Notes: generated by a model not told the origin, from the letters alone. A DNA stretch of 22,952 nt from DASPXY01 sp038227745 (GCA_038227745.1 JBBRPS010000046.1:1-22952), one strand, 5' to 3'. Shown: positions 9,462 to 17,525, counted from the first letter of the stretch. Numbers and translations: made by a program.

Positions 9462-9977
9462 ATGCCAGACAGCATCCGTTTCCGTATCCGCTACGGCGAG
9501 AAGGCCGCCGTGGCGACCGTGATCGAGTCCTGGAAAGCCGCTCATGAGGACGCGATGAAGGCCCAGGACGTCGCGGAGTTGGTCCACAAGTGCCTTGAAG
9601 ACTGGGTGGCCGACCGTCTCTACTTCCAGGAAATGGTAGCGCGGCTGGCCGGTGCGGACAGGGAGCAGCTCGACGAGGCAAATACGCACGTCCAGGAGGT
9701 GTGCGACGTCGAACTCCGCATCCATGCCCTGGTGCGTGAAAACGTTGGCGCGGTCGCGCAACGGGGTCACCGCCTTGAGCACCTGGAAGAGTTGGACAAG
9801 GCGACCGAGGACTACCGGAACTGGAAAGAGGATATTCCGGTCCTGCTGGCGATGGGACACGGCCCTGTCCGGAAAGTCCTCCAGGAGCGGGTCCAGGAAG
9901 CCCTCACGGACACCCCGAAGGGTTCTGACTGGCAGGACCTTTTCACGGACGAAGAAGACTCGTGCGAGGTTAAATAG
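9462..9977 (+). CDS. Hypothetical charged helical protein
   Basis: The 171-residue product starts MPDSIRFRIRYGEKAAVATVIESW and is then almost entirely predicted helix with many Glu, Asp, Arg and His residues (for example RLEHLEELDKATEDYRNWKEDI) and an acidic tail (DEEDSCEVK). I chose the ATG at 9462 because AAGGGAGG lies about 10 nt upstream; a GTG at 9420 would add 14 residues but has no clear ribosome binding site. There is no signal peptide, membrane segment or known motif. It has its own strong promoter and is convergent with the next gene, 39 nt away. I do not recognise a family. Confidence 0.7.
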   Translation: MPDSIRFRIRYGEKAAVATVIESWKAAHEDAMKAQDVAELVHKCLEDWVADRLYFQEMVARLAGADREQLDEANTHVQEVCDVELRIHALVRENVGAVAQRGHRLEHLEELDKATEDYRNWKEDIPVLLAMGHGPVRKVLQERVQEALTDTPKGSDWQDLFTDEEDSCEVK

Positions 9978-10016
9978 CTCTGGTATCCCTTGGGCGAGCC
10001 GCGGTTTCCGAGAGGG

Positions 10017-10382
10017 CTACTCGGCTGGCGGGCCCTCCGCGAGGAGCGCCTCGATCGCGCCCCAGTCAATCTGTGGATACCCCTGCCGCCTCGGGAAAAC
10101 AAAGAGGAAATGGACCCGTGCGTTGCCGTCCCCCCGCTCCTGGTGCAGATACACGAGTCGGTAGTCGTGGGCCTGGTGAGTAATGTCCACGACCCGAAGG
10201 AACACCCCCTCTCGGCCGGCGATTTGCTCTGACTCGATAGCCAAAGTCCGATAGGACTCGGGGCGGTCCTGGACCTGCTGGAGGGCGCGCCGAACTGCGT
10301 GGGCAACGCGCTGACTCGTCTTGCACAGGGCCTTCAGTTCTTTCTGGACCAGCCTGGTTATGACCGTTACGGAACGCTCCAC
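10017..10382 (-). CDS. RelE/HigB-like toxin candidate, no antitoxin visible
   Basis: This 121-residue protein begins at a GTG (10382-10380) preceded by GGGAGA at 6-nt spacing; no ATG is available in frame near the family start. The body shows the pattern of small RelE/ParE-fold mRNA interferases: two N-terminal helices (LVQKELKALCKTSQRVAHAVRRAL), a VFLRVVDITHQAHDYRLVYLH strand-loop-strand and VHFLFVFPRRQGYPQID near the C-terminus, similar to 'HDYRIxY...VFHRKxxY'. Family membership is by pattern only. No partner antitoxin gene is apparent either upstream (10383-10560) or downstream, where it meets the convergent 171-aa gene. It may be a solitary toxin, a remnant, or a different RelE-fold RNA-binding protein. 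Confidence 0.6.
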   Translation of the reverse strand: MERSVTVITRLVQKELKALCKTSQRVAHAVRRALQQVQDRPESYRTLAIESEQIAGREGVFLRVVDITHQAHDYRLVYLHQERGDGNARVHFLFVFPRRQGYPQIDWGAIEALLAEGPPAE

Positions 10383-10560
10383 CGGAAATCTCCCGATTCG
10401 CGGTACTGCTCGGGTGCGGCAGATCGGCCCGCGCTCGATTGTCGCCGTTGTAGCCGCCTGCTGGGGGAGAGTCGAGGGCGAGCGGCAGCGCCTTGCCTGC
10501 GCGGGACGCAACGCCTCTGCGTGCTTGGCGGCGCCCGCCGTTTGCCATAAGACTCCCCCC

Positions 10561-12339
10561 ATGCAGCTAAGCTTCCCGTTCTCCGCGATCGTCGGCCACG
10601 ACCGGCTCAAGCACGCCTTGCTGCTCGGCCTGATTCAGCCGGGCCTGGGGGGCGTGCTGGTCCGCGGCACCAAGGGCGTGGCCAAATCCACCGCCGTCCG
10701 CGCCCTCGCCGCCCTCCTGCCGCCACTGCCCCTCGTCGAGCTGCCTCTCGGCGCCACCGAGGACCGCGTCCTCGGCTCGCTCCACCTGGAGAAGGCCCTG
10801 CAGGGCCAGCGCGCCTTCGAGCCGGGCCTGCTCGCCGCGGCCCACGGCGGCATTCTCTACATCGACGAGGTCAATTTGCTCCCCGACCACCTCGTGGACG
10901 TGCTGCTCGACGCGGCGGCCAGCGGTGTCCACCGCGTCGAGCGCGAGGGCCTGTCGCTCAGCCATGCCGCGCGCTTCCTCCTGGTCGGCACCATGAACCC
11001 CGAGGAAGGCGAGCTGCGGCCCCAGCTGCTCGACCGCTTCGGCCTGGTGGTGGACGTCGCCGATTTGGCCGACGCCGCCGAGCGCGCCGAGGCGGTGCGG
11101 CGGCGGCTGGCCTACGAGACGGACCCGGCGGCGTTCCTCGCGGCGTGGCGGGCCGCGGAGGAGGCGGAGGCCGAGCGCGTCCGGCGGGCGCAGCGGCTGC
11201 TGCCGGAGGTGCGCATCGCCGAGGCGGTCCTGCGGGCGGTCAGCGAGCGCTGCCTGGCGGAGGGCGTCGAGGGCCTGCGCGCCGACCTGACACTGTGTCG
11301 GGCGGCCGTCGCCCGGGCCGCTTACGAGGGACGGACCGAGGTCGAAGCCGCTGACGTGGACGCCGTCGCGGAGTTCGCCCTGGCGCACCGCCGCACGCGC
11401 CCGCCGCCGCCGCCGCCGCCGGGAGACCGGCGGGGGCAAGAGCCGCCGAGCAACGACGTGCGTTCGGGGGCAAGTACGGGGCGCGGGCCGGGGCTGGCGG
11501 CGTCCCAGGTGTTCCCGAGCGCCGGGCTGTTCGACACGCGGGTGCGGCCTGGCCCGCAGTCCCTGAAGCGCTCCGCCGCGGCGGGGCGCTGGCGCGTGCC
11601 GTCGGTCCGGCGGCGCGCCGCGGCGTCGGGGGTGGTGCGGCTCTACCGCGGCGGCGATGCGCTGTCCTGGGCGGCGACGCTACGGGCCGCGGCGCCACAT
11701 CAGTCGGAACGGGGCGGCCTGTCGGGGCGCGGGATGCTGCTGGACGGCGACGACTTGCGCGGGCGGCCGCGGCGCGGGCCGACGGGCTGCCTGCTGCTGT
11801 TCGTGCTCGACACCAGCGGCTCCATGGCGGCGTGGCAGCGGATGCGGCAGACCAAGGCCGCCGTGCTGGCCCTGCTGGCCCAGGCCTACCGGCGCCGCGA
11901 CCGCGTGGCGCTGCTGGCGTTCCACGGCCCGGGCGCGGAACTGGTGCTGCCGCCGGCGCGCGGCCTGTCGGCCGCACGGCGGGCGCTGGAGGCACTGCCG
12001 GTCGGCGGGGCCACGCCGCTGGCGCACGGCATCGCCTCCGCGTGCCGGCTCGTGTGCGGGGAGCGGCGTCGCCGACCGGGTCAGCCGGTGTGGGTCGTCC
12101 TGCTGACCGACGGCCGCGGTAACGTGGCGCTGGCGGCGGGCGACCCGTGGCGCGACGCGCTCGCTCAGGCGCGGGCGCTGGCCGGTTACGGCACGGAGTG
12201 CCTGGTCATCGACACGGAGACGGGGCCGCAGCGCTTCGGCAGGGCGGGGGAGTTGGCGCGGGTGTTGCGGGCGGAGTGTGTCCCGCTGGAACAGGTGCTG
12301 GGGCGGCCGCTGTCCGATCCGGGGCGGCGGGCGGTTTGA
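10561..12339 (+). CDS. Fused AAA+/VWA metal chelatase subunit (BchI/BchD-like, probable cobaltochelatase)
   Basis: The 592-residue product combines a ChlI/BchI-type AAA+ ATPase with a ChlD/BchD-type von Willebrand A domain. The Walker A region is RGTKGVAKSTAVRAL with Lys42-Ser43, Walker B is GGILYIDEVNLL with Asp102-Glu103, and sensor 1 is VGTMNPEEGELRPQLLDRFGL. A Pro/Arg-rich linker (about residues 280-400) follows. The VWA domain has the MIDAS DTSGSM (417-422) and LTDGRGN (Asp517). Such proteins power metal insertion into tetrapyrroles with a large CobN/ChlH subunit, which is not in the window. The following CobO gene makes cobalt/corrin the likelier role than magnesium. The frame is open upstream of 10561, but the chelatase homology starts at MQLSFPFSAIVGHD. 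Confidence 0.88.
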   Translation: MQLSFPFSAIVGHDRLKHALLLGLIQPGLGGVLVRGTKGVAKSTAVRALAALLPPLPLVELPLGATEDRVLGSLHLEKALQGQRAFEPGLLAAAHGGILYIDEVNLLPDHLVDVLLDAAASGVHRVEREGLSLSHAARFLLVGTMNPEEGELRPQLLDRFGLVVDVADLADAAERAEAVRRRLAYETDPAAFLAAWRAAEEAEAERVRRAQRLLPEVRIAEAVLRAVSERCLAEGVEGLRADLTLCRAAVARAAYEGRTEVEAADVDAVAEFALAHRRTRPPPPPPPGDRRGQEPPSNDVRSGASTGRGPGLAASQVFPSAGLFDTRVRPGPQSLKRSAAAGRWRVPSVRRRAAASGVVRLYRGGDALSWAATLRAAAPHQSERGGLSGRGMLLDGDDLRGRPRRGPTGCLLLFVLDTSGSMAAWQRMRQTKAAVLALLAQAYRRRDRVALLAFHGPGAELVLPPARGLSAARRALEALPVGGATPLAHGIASACRLVCGERRRRPGQPVWVVLLTDGRGNVALAAGDPWRDALAQARALAGYGTECLVIDTETGPQRFGRAGELARVLRAECVPLEQVLGRPLSDPGRRAV

Positions 12340-12344
12340 GCCCT

Positions 12345-12409
12345 GGCACGGCTGACACAGCCGTGGCACACGGAAGGTGCTGGTGTGCCACGGCTGTGTC
12401 AGCCGTGCC
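12345..12409. repeat. Nested 26-bp inverted repeat between chelatase and cobO
   Basis: Arms 12345-12370 and 12384-12409 are exact reverse complements over 26 bp. Each arm contains its own palindrome CACGGCTG-ACA-CAGCCGTG, so it can fold either as one long stem or as two side-by-side hairpins. It starts 5 nt after the chelatase stop and ends 20 nt before the cobO start. It could end the chelatase transcript or modulate cobO translation. No T-run is present. Confidence 0.85.
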
Positions 12410-12429
12410 GGCCGATGAGGAGGGCGGAC

Positions 12430-12990
12430 ATGAGCGGCAAACGGCGGCACGGTCTGGTGATGGTCGTCACGGGCGAGGGCAAGGGCAAGACGACGAGCGC
12501 CCTCGGCCTGGCCTGGCGGGCGCTGGGCAACGGCTTCAAGGTCTTCATCGTCCAGTACATCAAGGGCAAGTGGAAGACCGGCGAGAAGAAGCTGGCCGAC
12601 CTGCTGCGCACCCACGCCGACCACCTCGGTCTCGACATCGAGATCCGGCCGATGGGCGACGGCTTCACCTGGATCACCCAGAACCGCGAGCAGGACGTCG
12701 CCACCACGCGCGAGATCTGGGACGTGAGCAAGGAGGTGATCGCGTCGGGCAAGTACGACCTGGTGATCCTCGACGAGATCAACGTAGTGATGAGTGAGCG
12801 GCTCGGCTACCTCGACCCGAAGGAGGTCGTCGAGTTCCTCAAGACGCGCGACCCGGACCTGCACGTGGTGCTGACCGGCCGCGGGGCGCCGCCGGAGATA
12901 CGCGAGTTCGCGGATACGGTATCCGAGATTCACGCGGTCAAGCACCACTACAAGGCCGGCGTGAAGGCGCAGCAAGGCATCGAGTTCTGA
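12430..12990 (+). CDS. cobO: Cob(I)yrinic acid a,c-diamide / cob(I)alamin adenosyltransferase (CobO/BtuR family)
   Basis: The 186-residue cytosolic enzyme transfers the adenosyl group of ATP to cobalt of cob(I)yrinic acid diamide or related corrinoids. Family markers are the unusual P-loop TGEGKGKTTSALG (residues 14-26), VFIVQYIKGKW, the DLVILDEIN motif containing the Walker-B-like Asp-Glu pair, and VVLTGRGAPPEI near the C-terminus. Its length matches the E. coli BtuR family (about 196 aa). The ATG at 12430 follows GAGGAGGG (12417-12424) with 5-nt spacing; upstream in-frame ATGs at 12385 and 12415 lie in or right after the palindromic repeat and are unlikely. It is downstream of the chelatase and convergent with the WD40 kinase, with 13 nt between the stop codons. 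Confidence 0.95.
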   Translation: MSGKRRHGLVMVVTGEGKGKTTSALGLAWRALGNGFKVFIVQYIKGKWKTGEKKLADLLRTHADHLGLDIEIRPMGDGFTWITQNREQDVATTREIWDVSKEVIASGKYDLVILDEINVVMSERLGYLDPKEVVEFLKTRDPDLHVVLTGRGAPPEIREFADTVSEIHAVKHHYKAGVKAQQGIEF

Positions 12991-13003
12991 CACGGCCCTG
13001 GCG

Positions 13004-16000
13004 TCACGGGGACCCTGCGGATGGGGACGACTTCAGGCGAAGGACGTAGGCGGTCCCGTTGCCGTTGGCGGTCAGGAGATGGCGTCCGTCCGGCAGGAAG
13101 GCGACGCCGTGGACCGCCCCCGGCATCTGCCACTCGCCGAGGACCTTGCCGCTGTCGGTTTCCCAGACGAACACCCTGCCCTTGGAAGACGACGCCGCCA
13201 CAGCCTTCTGATCGACCGCCCAGGCGACCGAAGAGATCTGCGTCACGATGCCGGCAAACGTTCGCAGTTGAGCCCCTTGGGACTTCTCCATGTCCCACAG
13301 ATGGACGGCCCCATCCTGGTGGCCTGTGAGGAGGAATCGGCTGTCTGCTGAGAACGCGCCGAACCCGGCGCTTCCGACGGGGTGGTCCCGCAGCGCCGGC
13401 TCCGCCTTGACCGTCCACACATGCAATACCGGCTGGTCGCCGAGCGCCGCCCAGCGGCGCCCGTCCGGCGAAAACGCCATGCTCAAGATGGTGCCAAACC
13501 GCACCGGCACCTGTTGCAGCTGTTTGCCGGATTCCGCAGCGAGCACGATCGCGGCGTTTGCTATCGGGGTCCCGACGAGGCGGCCGTCGGCAGAAACGCC
13601 GACCACGCGCGGGACGGGCGTGCGCCATTGCTCCTTGCCGGTCTTCAGGTCCCAGGACCGAACCGTGTTGTCCTGGCTGGCGCTCACCACCCGTTTCCCG
13701 TCCGGCAACAAGACCACTGTCGTGACCGGGGCAGTGTGCCCGTCCAGTCGTTTCACCTCCTGCCCTGGGGGACTGCTCGCCAGGTCCCACAACCGCACGG
13801 CCTTATCGACGCCGCCGGTCAGGACGTGGCGGCCGTCCTTCGCGATGTCCAGGGCGTACACGGCGCCGGTGTGGCCGGGGCGTGGGACCACCTCTTTGCC
13901 GCTCTCGATGTCCCAGACCTGCACAAGCCCGCCGTCGGTGCCGGATACGAGGCGGCAGCCGTCTGGGCTGAACGCCAGGCTGGAGAGCGGTTCGCCCGGC
14001 TGAAAAGACCGCTGCAAGGCCCCTGATTGCAAATCGTAAACCGTGAAACGAGGTCCCCCGGCCCCCGCGAATCGCCCCCCCGCCGTGGAGACAGCCAGCG
14101 TCCCCAGCGATTGACCATCTCCTGTTATCCGCGGCTGTTGCGCCGCTTCGACTTCCATCCATCCTGCGCCCGAGGCCGTGTCGAAGACACCCCACTTCCC
14201 GTCCCCGGATAGCGTCATGTGGCCGTTGCTGTTCACCCCCCGGGGAAGAAACTCTTGCCGGCGCACTTCCTTCCCGGTCCCCAGGTCCCACCGGCGCATC
14301 GTCTTGTCGTGGCTGCCGGAGACGGCCTGGCGCCCGTCGGCCGCGAAGGTCACACTGGATACTGGCCCCTTGTGCTCCGTGAAGCACTGCCGTTGCTCGC
14401 CGCTGCCCAGATCCCAGAGCCGGACCGTGAAATCCACCCCGCCCGCGCCTCCGGACAGCGCCCGCTTACCGTCAGCCGACACGGCCAGGCACGCCACCGG
14501 GTCGGTGTGCCCCTCCAGCTTCCGCAGTTCCTTCCGCCGCGCCACGTCCCACAGCCGCACCGTCCGGTCCTGCCCGCCCGACAGCAGCCGCCCGTCGGGC
14601 GCGAACGCCAGGCACAGCACCGGCCCCTTGTGCCCCTTCAGCACTCGGTATGCTTCCAGTGTGTCCGCCTGCCACACGCAGATGAACTGATCGTCGCCGG
14701 CGCTGGCCACCAGCTTGCCGTCTGCGCTGAAGGCGACCGCGCGCACCGGACCCCAGTGGCGGCCGCGGTGGCTGCCCAGCACCAGCACCAGTCCTTCCGG
14801 CAGCCAGTCGGCCTGTCCCCCGGCCGCGACGACGGGCCTGAGGTTGTCCACCGGCCAGCGCGAGCCGCCGTCCGGGCCATCGCCGTCCTCCCCTGCCCCC
14901 GACCGCGGGCGGAGTAGCAGCACGAGGACCACGGCCAGCAGGAGCACCCCGCCCACCACGGCGGCCAGGCGGCGCGGGGATTGACGTACCCATGTCACCA
15001 CGCGGCCGGGCCGCGCGGGCGCCGTCGCGGGCAGTGTCACCGTCTCCGTCGCGGGGCCGGCAGATGCCGCCGAAACCACGGACACCGGGACGGTGACCGA
15101 CACCGGGGCTGCCGCGGGCACCGCCCCCGCCGGGCAGAACGGCAGCAGGACGGCGGCCGCCTCGGCCGGCACCTGGTAGCGCTCCTCCGGCCGCTTCGCC
15201 ATCAGCTTGCGCAGCACCTCGCCCAGGGCCGCCGGCACGTCCGGGCGCACTCCCTCCACCGGCGCCGGCTGGTCCCGGTAGTGCCGAATCAGCTTCTGGG
15301 CCAGGGTGCCGCCGGGGAAAGGCACCTGCCCGGTGAGGAGAAAGTAGAGGGTGCAGCCGAGGCTGTACACGTCGGCGCGGATATCGACGTCGTGCGACTG
15401 CTGCCCCTGCTCGGGCGCCATGTAGTCCGGCGTGCCCATCACCGACCCCTCGGCGGTCAGCTCGCCGCCCGTCTGCTCCCCCGCCGCCAGTTGCAGCCGC
15501 GCCAGCCCCAGGTCCAGTACCTTGACCATGCCGGCACCCCCGCCCGCCTGCGCCAGCAGCAGGTTGGCGGGCTTGACGTCGCGGTGGACCAGCCCTTGCT
15601 CGTGCGCGTGCTGCAATCCCAGCGCCGCCTGGCGAACGTAGTCGCACGCCTGCGCCACCGGCAGCGCCCCCTGGCGCCGCACCAGCCGCGCCAGGTCGCT
15701 GCCGTCCACGTACTCCATCACCAGGATGTGGGTGCCGTCCACCTCGGCGGCGTCGTAGGCCAGCACGATGTTCGGGTGCGCCAGCCGCGCCACCGCCCGC
15801 ACCTCGCGGTAGAAGCGGCGGACGCTGTCCCGGCCCGCCAGGCGATCGCGGCGGATCACCTTCAGCGCCACCAGCCGGCGCATCACCGAATGCCGGGCCT
15901 TGTACACGGTGCCCATGCCGCCCTCGCCCAGGCGGTCGAGCAGCAGGTACGGCCCCAGGCGCAGCTCGCCGGCGCGGCGCAGGAACAGCTGGTTGACCTG

Positions 16001-16606
16001 CCAGGGCGTCAGCCAGCCGCGCTGCACCAGCTCCTTCGCCAGGGCCCGCGGATCCGCGGAGCCCTTTTGCAGCGACTCGGCCTCGCTCGCCTGGGTCGCC
16101 TCCAGCAGGCGGCCGTCCGCCAGCACTCCGGAGAGGTCCGCGACGGAGCCGATGGCCGGGCTCGGCGACCGCGGCGGGGCGGCAGCGGGCTTCGGCAGCA
16201 GCGCGGTGTGGCCCGCCGCCGACTGCAGGTGGGCGGTCAAGCCGGCGCTGTGCTCGGGGAAGCGGCGCTGGTACTCCTCCAGGCCCAGGTGCGGCTCCTG
16301 CCGCCGCCGCAACTCGTGCTCGTGCGTCAGCAATGCCAGCACCTCGTCCGCCGCGGCGCCGACTTCGGGGAACCGCTGCAGGTAGTCCTCAACCCGCGCC
16401 GCCTCGCCTGCCCTCAGGCGCACCTCCAGTTCGCCGCGGATCAGTTCAAACAGGACGGTGCGGCGTGCGCCGGCGGCGGCGGGCAGGCCCTGCTCCAGGG
16501 GTGGCCGCTCCCCGCGCCGCCAGGCAGTCTCGTAGCGGACGACGACGTCATCGAGGGTGGCCCAGTCGTCGGCGGTCATGCCCTGGGTGTGGTCGTGCGA
16601 GTTCAT
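13004..16606 (-). CDS. PknB-like Ser/Thr protein kinase with transmembrane segment and WD40 propellers
   Basis: The roughly 1200-residue protein has an N-terminal helical region found in planctomycete kinases (YETAWRRGERPPLEQGLP), then a kinase domain at about 215-490: LGEGGMGTVYKA, catalytic HRDVKPANLL (Asp343), DLG in place of DFG (Asp365), GTPDYMAPEQ and DVYSLGCTLYFLLTG. A transmembrane helix at about 543-565 (LAAVVGGVLLLAVVLVLLL) leads to a WD40 region at about 610-1199. I count 14 blades, two of them degenerate, consistent with two seven-bladed propellers, probably outside the cytoplasm. I prefer the start MNSHDHTQ at 16606: the 29-residue Arg/Ala-rich extension to 16693 looks non-coding, and a TTGACA lies so close that transcription would begin about there. 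Confidence 0.93.
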   Translation of the reverse strand: MNSHDHTQGMTADDWATLDDVVVRYETAWRRGERPPLEQGLPAAAGARRTVLFELIRGELEVRLRAGEAARVEDYLQRFPEVGAAADEVLALLTHEHELRRRQEPHLGLEEYQRRFPEHSAGLTAHLQSAAGHTALLPKPAAAPPRSPSPAIGSVADLSGVLADGRLLEATQASEAESLQKGSADPRALAKELVQRGWLTPWQVNQLFLRRAGELRLGPYLLLDRLGEGGMGTVYKARHSVMRRLVALKVIRRDRLAGRDSVRRFYREVRAVARLAHPNIVLAYDAAEVDGTHILVMEYVDGSDLARLVRRQGALPVAQACDYVRQAALGLQHAHEQGLVHRDVKPANLLLAQAGGGAGMVKVLDLGLARLQLAAGEQTGGELTAEGSVMGTPDYMAPEQGQQSHDVDIRADVYSLGCTLYFLLTGQVPFPGGTLAQKLIRHYRDQPAPVEGVRPDVPAALGEVLRKLMAKRPEERYQVPAEAAAVLLPFCPAGAVPAAAPVSVTVPVSVVSAASAGPATETVTLPATAPARPGRVVTWVRQSPRRLAAVVGGVLLLAVVLVLLLRPRSGAGEDGDGPDGGSRWPVDNLRPVVAAGGQADWLPEGLVLVLGSHRGRHWGPVRAVAFSADGKLVASAGDDQFICVWQADTLEAYRVLKGHKGPVLCLAFAPDGRLLSGGQDRTVRLWDVARRKELRKLEGHTDPVACLAVSADGKRALSGGAGGVDFTVRLWDLGSGEQRQCFTEHKGPVSSVTFAADGRQAVSGSHDKTMRRWDLGTGKEVRRQEFLPRGVNSNGHMTLSGDGKWGVFDTASGAGWMEVEAAQQPRITGDGQSLGTLAVSTAGGRFAGAGGPRFTVYDLQSGALQRSFQPGEPLSSLAFSPDGCRLVSGTDGGLVQVWDIESGKEVVPRPGHTGAVYALDIAKDGRHVLTGGVDKAVRLWDLASSPPGQEVKRLDGHTAPVTTVVLLPDGKRVVSASQDNTVRSWDLKTGKEQWRTPVPRVVGVSADGRLVGTPIANAAIVLAAESGKQLQQVPVRFGTILSMAFSPDGRRWAALGDQPVLHVWTVKAEPALRDHPVGSAGFGAFSADSRFLLTGHQDGAVHLWDMEKSQGAQLRTFAGIVTQISSVAWAVDQKAVAASSSKGRVFVWETDSGKVLGEWQMPGAVHGVAFLPDGRHLLTANGNGTAYVLRLKSSPSAGSP

Positions 16607-16699
16607 ATAGGCTGCCTGTCGGGAAGGGGGCTGTGCGCGGGCCGGCCCTCGAACGGAGGCCCTTGCCCGCGGGCGCTCCTCGGCCGCTGTCATGGGTAG

Positions 16700-16728
16700 A
16701 TGTTCCGCTCTCGAAAGGTGCCTGTCAA
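16700..16728 (-). promoter_or_regulatory. Possible promoter of the WD40 kinase gene
   Basis: On the minus strand a perfect TTGACA (16728-16723) is followed after 17 nt by GAACAT (16705-16700), a poor -10. Transcription would begin around 16693. The -35 match is exact but the -10 is weak. Confidence 0.35.
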
Positions 16729-16777
16729 TAGGCTGGCGGGAAGGGAGGTCGCGACCACGCGCTCGCCCGAGGCTCGC

Positions 16778-16800
16778 GGCTAAACGAGCGCGCTTTAGCC
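16778..16800. repeat. Small GGCTAAA/TTTAGCC hairpin
   Basis: GGCTAAA (16778-16784) and TTTAGCC (16794-16800) pair around CGAGCGCGC. The stem core is similar to the inner part of the long hairpin at 9294-9353. It lies between the kinase promoter region and the terminator of the small-gene pair, and is probably a degenerate copy of the same palindrome class. Confidence 0.5.
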
Positions 16801-16821
16801 AGGCGGGACTACGTAATGCGC

Positions 16822-16864
16822 GGAGGCCTCGGGGGCGGGCATGGTGCCCGCCCCCGAGGCCTCC
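16822..16864 (-). terminator. Hairpin terminator of the small-gene pair
   Basis: Perfect 19-bp arms at 16822-16840 and 16846-16864 surround the loop ATGGT. The hairpin lies 21 nt past the stop codon of the 48-residue minus-strand gene. There is no clear U-tract. Position and strength suggest transcript termination for the two small genes and insulation from the kinase gene downstream. Confidence 0.65.
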
Positions 16865-16885
16865 ATCATCTCACTCGGGGCGGCG

Positions 16886-17032
16886 TTACCCTTCGCCGCC
16901 GAGGTCGATCCACGCGCTTTCCCAGTTCGCTCCGTCGGCGTGGTCCGTCACCGGCGTGGCGTCGGGCTCGGCGTGGCCGAAGTCGTTGTGGGAGGAATCG
17001 GGGGTGAAGAGGGTGTCGTGTGTCGCCTTCAT
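16886..17032 (-). CDS. Small acidic hypothetical protein (48 aa)
   Basis: An ATG at 17032 is preceded on the minus strand by AAGGAG with about 6-nt spacing (CCCAAGGAGTTGTC), one of the strongest ribosome binding sites in the window. It encodes MKATHDTLFTPDSSHNDFGH, continues through TPVTDHADGANWESAW and ends IDLGGEG before TAA. There are ten acidic residues, one lysine and no arginine. It has no signal peptide or cysteine and matches no family I know. It lies 58 nt downstream of the 71-residue gene in the same direction and is followed by a terminator hairpin. Function unknown; its charge is opposite to that of its neighbour. Confidence 0.6.
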   Translation of the reverse strand: MKATHDTLFTPDSSHNDFGHAEPDATPVTDHADGANWESAWIDLGGEG

Positions 17033-17090
17033 GACAACTCCTTGGGTCGTGGGAGGGAGAGGGGCTGTGGGCGGGCCACAACGGCAGCGC

Positions 17091-17306
17091 TCACCGATAG
17101 AGCATCACGGATCGCCAGTTGCTCGCCTGGCCGTGCCGGTAGCGCCAGGCCGCCTGACTATTCATGGGGTCGAGCGCCTTGCTCTGGCCGCGGCACTGGG
17201 CGGCGCGGTTGCTGGGCCGGGCGTGGAACCAGCCGGCCCGCGCCATCGACATGCCACTGAAGACCAGGGTGAGCAGGGTCACCAGGAACAAACCGCGCCT
17301 CTTCAT
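17091..17306 (-). CDS. Small secreted basic protein (71 aa)
   Basis: The ATG at 17306 is preceded by ACAAGGAGTCGGTCC, a strong ribosome binding site. The product begins with a textbook signal peptide, MKRRGLFLVTLLTLVFSGMS followed by MARA, with probable cleavage near residue 24. The mature part of about 47 residues is Arg-rich (GWFHARPSNRAAQCRGQSK, then AWRYRHGQASNWRSVMLYR), with a single cysteine, several aromatic residues and only one acidic residue. I recognise no family. It is the first gene of a two-gene unit with the acidic 48-residue product, driven by the promoter at 17526-17554. An upstream extension of the frame to 17438 lacks a ribosome binding site and would bury the signal peptide. 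Confidence 0.65.
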   Translation of the reverse strand: MKRRGLFLVTLLTLVFSGMSMARAGWFHARPSNRAAQCRGQSKALDPMNSQAAWRYRHGQASNWRSVMLYR

Positions 17307-17519
17307 GGACCGACTCCTTGTCCGGCGCTGCGGCCACTCGTCTGCGCCATCCTGGCGGCGACGCGGCCCGTGCGTGTTGTGCAACGAATCGCCCCTCCTC
17401 ACTTGCAAATGCGGTGCCCAGGTGTCGCGGCGGGTCACTTTTTCTCCGGGCGCGTGCTAACCTCTTCCGCACACGGCCTCTCGGGGAGCGGCGGCGAAAA
17501 GGCCTTGTCTTCCTGCTTC
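17307..17519 (-). other. Long untranslated leader of the small-gene pair
   Basis: If the promoter at 17526-17554 is used, the transcript carries about 210 nt before the 71-residue gene. I see no convincing gene or known riboswitch motif in it. It has room for a structured regulatory leader, but none could be demonstrated by eye. Confidence 0.3.
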
Positions 17520-17525
17520 GGCCAG

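Noticed and set aside
10383..10560. Cobalamin riboswitch upstream of the chelatase gene
   Set aside because: I looked for a B12-box-like and conserved core motif on the plus strand and found none; the segment has no convincing structure by eye.
10321..10560. N-terminal extension of the chelatase frame
   Set aside because: The translated extension has no AAA+ similarity and overlaps the minus-strand toxin candidate; homology begins at the ATG at 10561.
14981..16699. 572-codon open frame on the plus strand
   Set aside because: Antisense to the kinase domain of the WD40 kinase; the translation is Arg/His/Gln-rich with no recognisable motif.
17158..17472. 104-codon minus-strand open frame overlapping the small secreted protein
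   Set aside because: Overlaps the 71-aa gene in a different frame, lacks a ribosome binding site and reads as Arg/Pro-rich shadow sequence.
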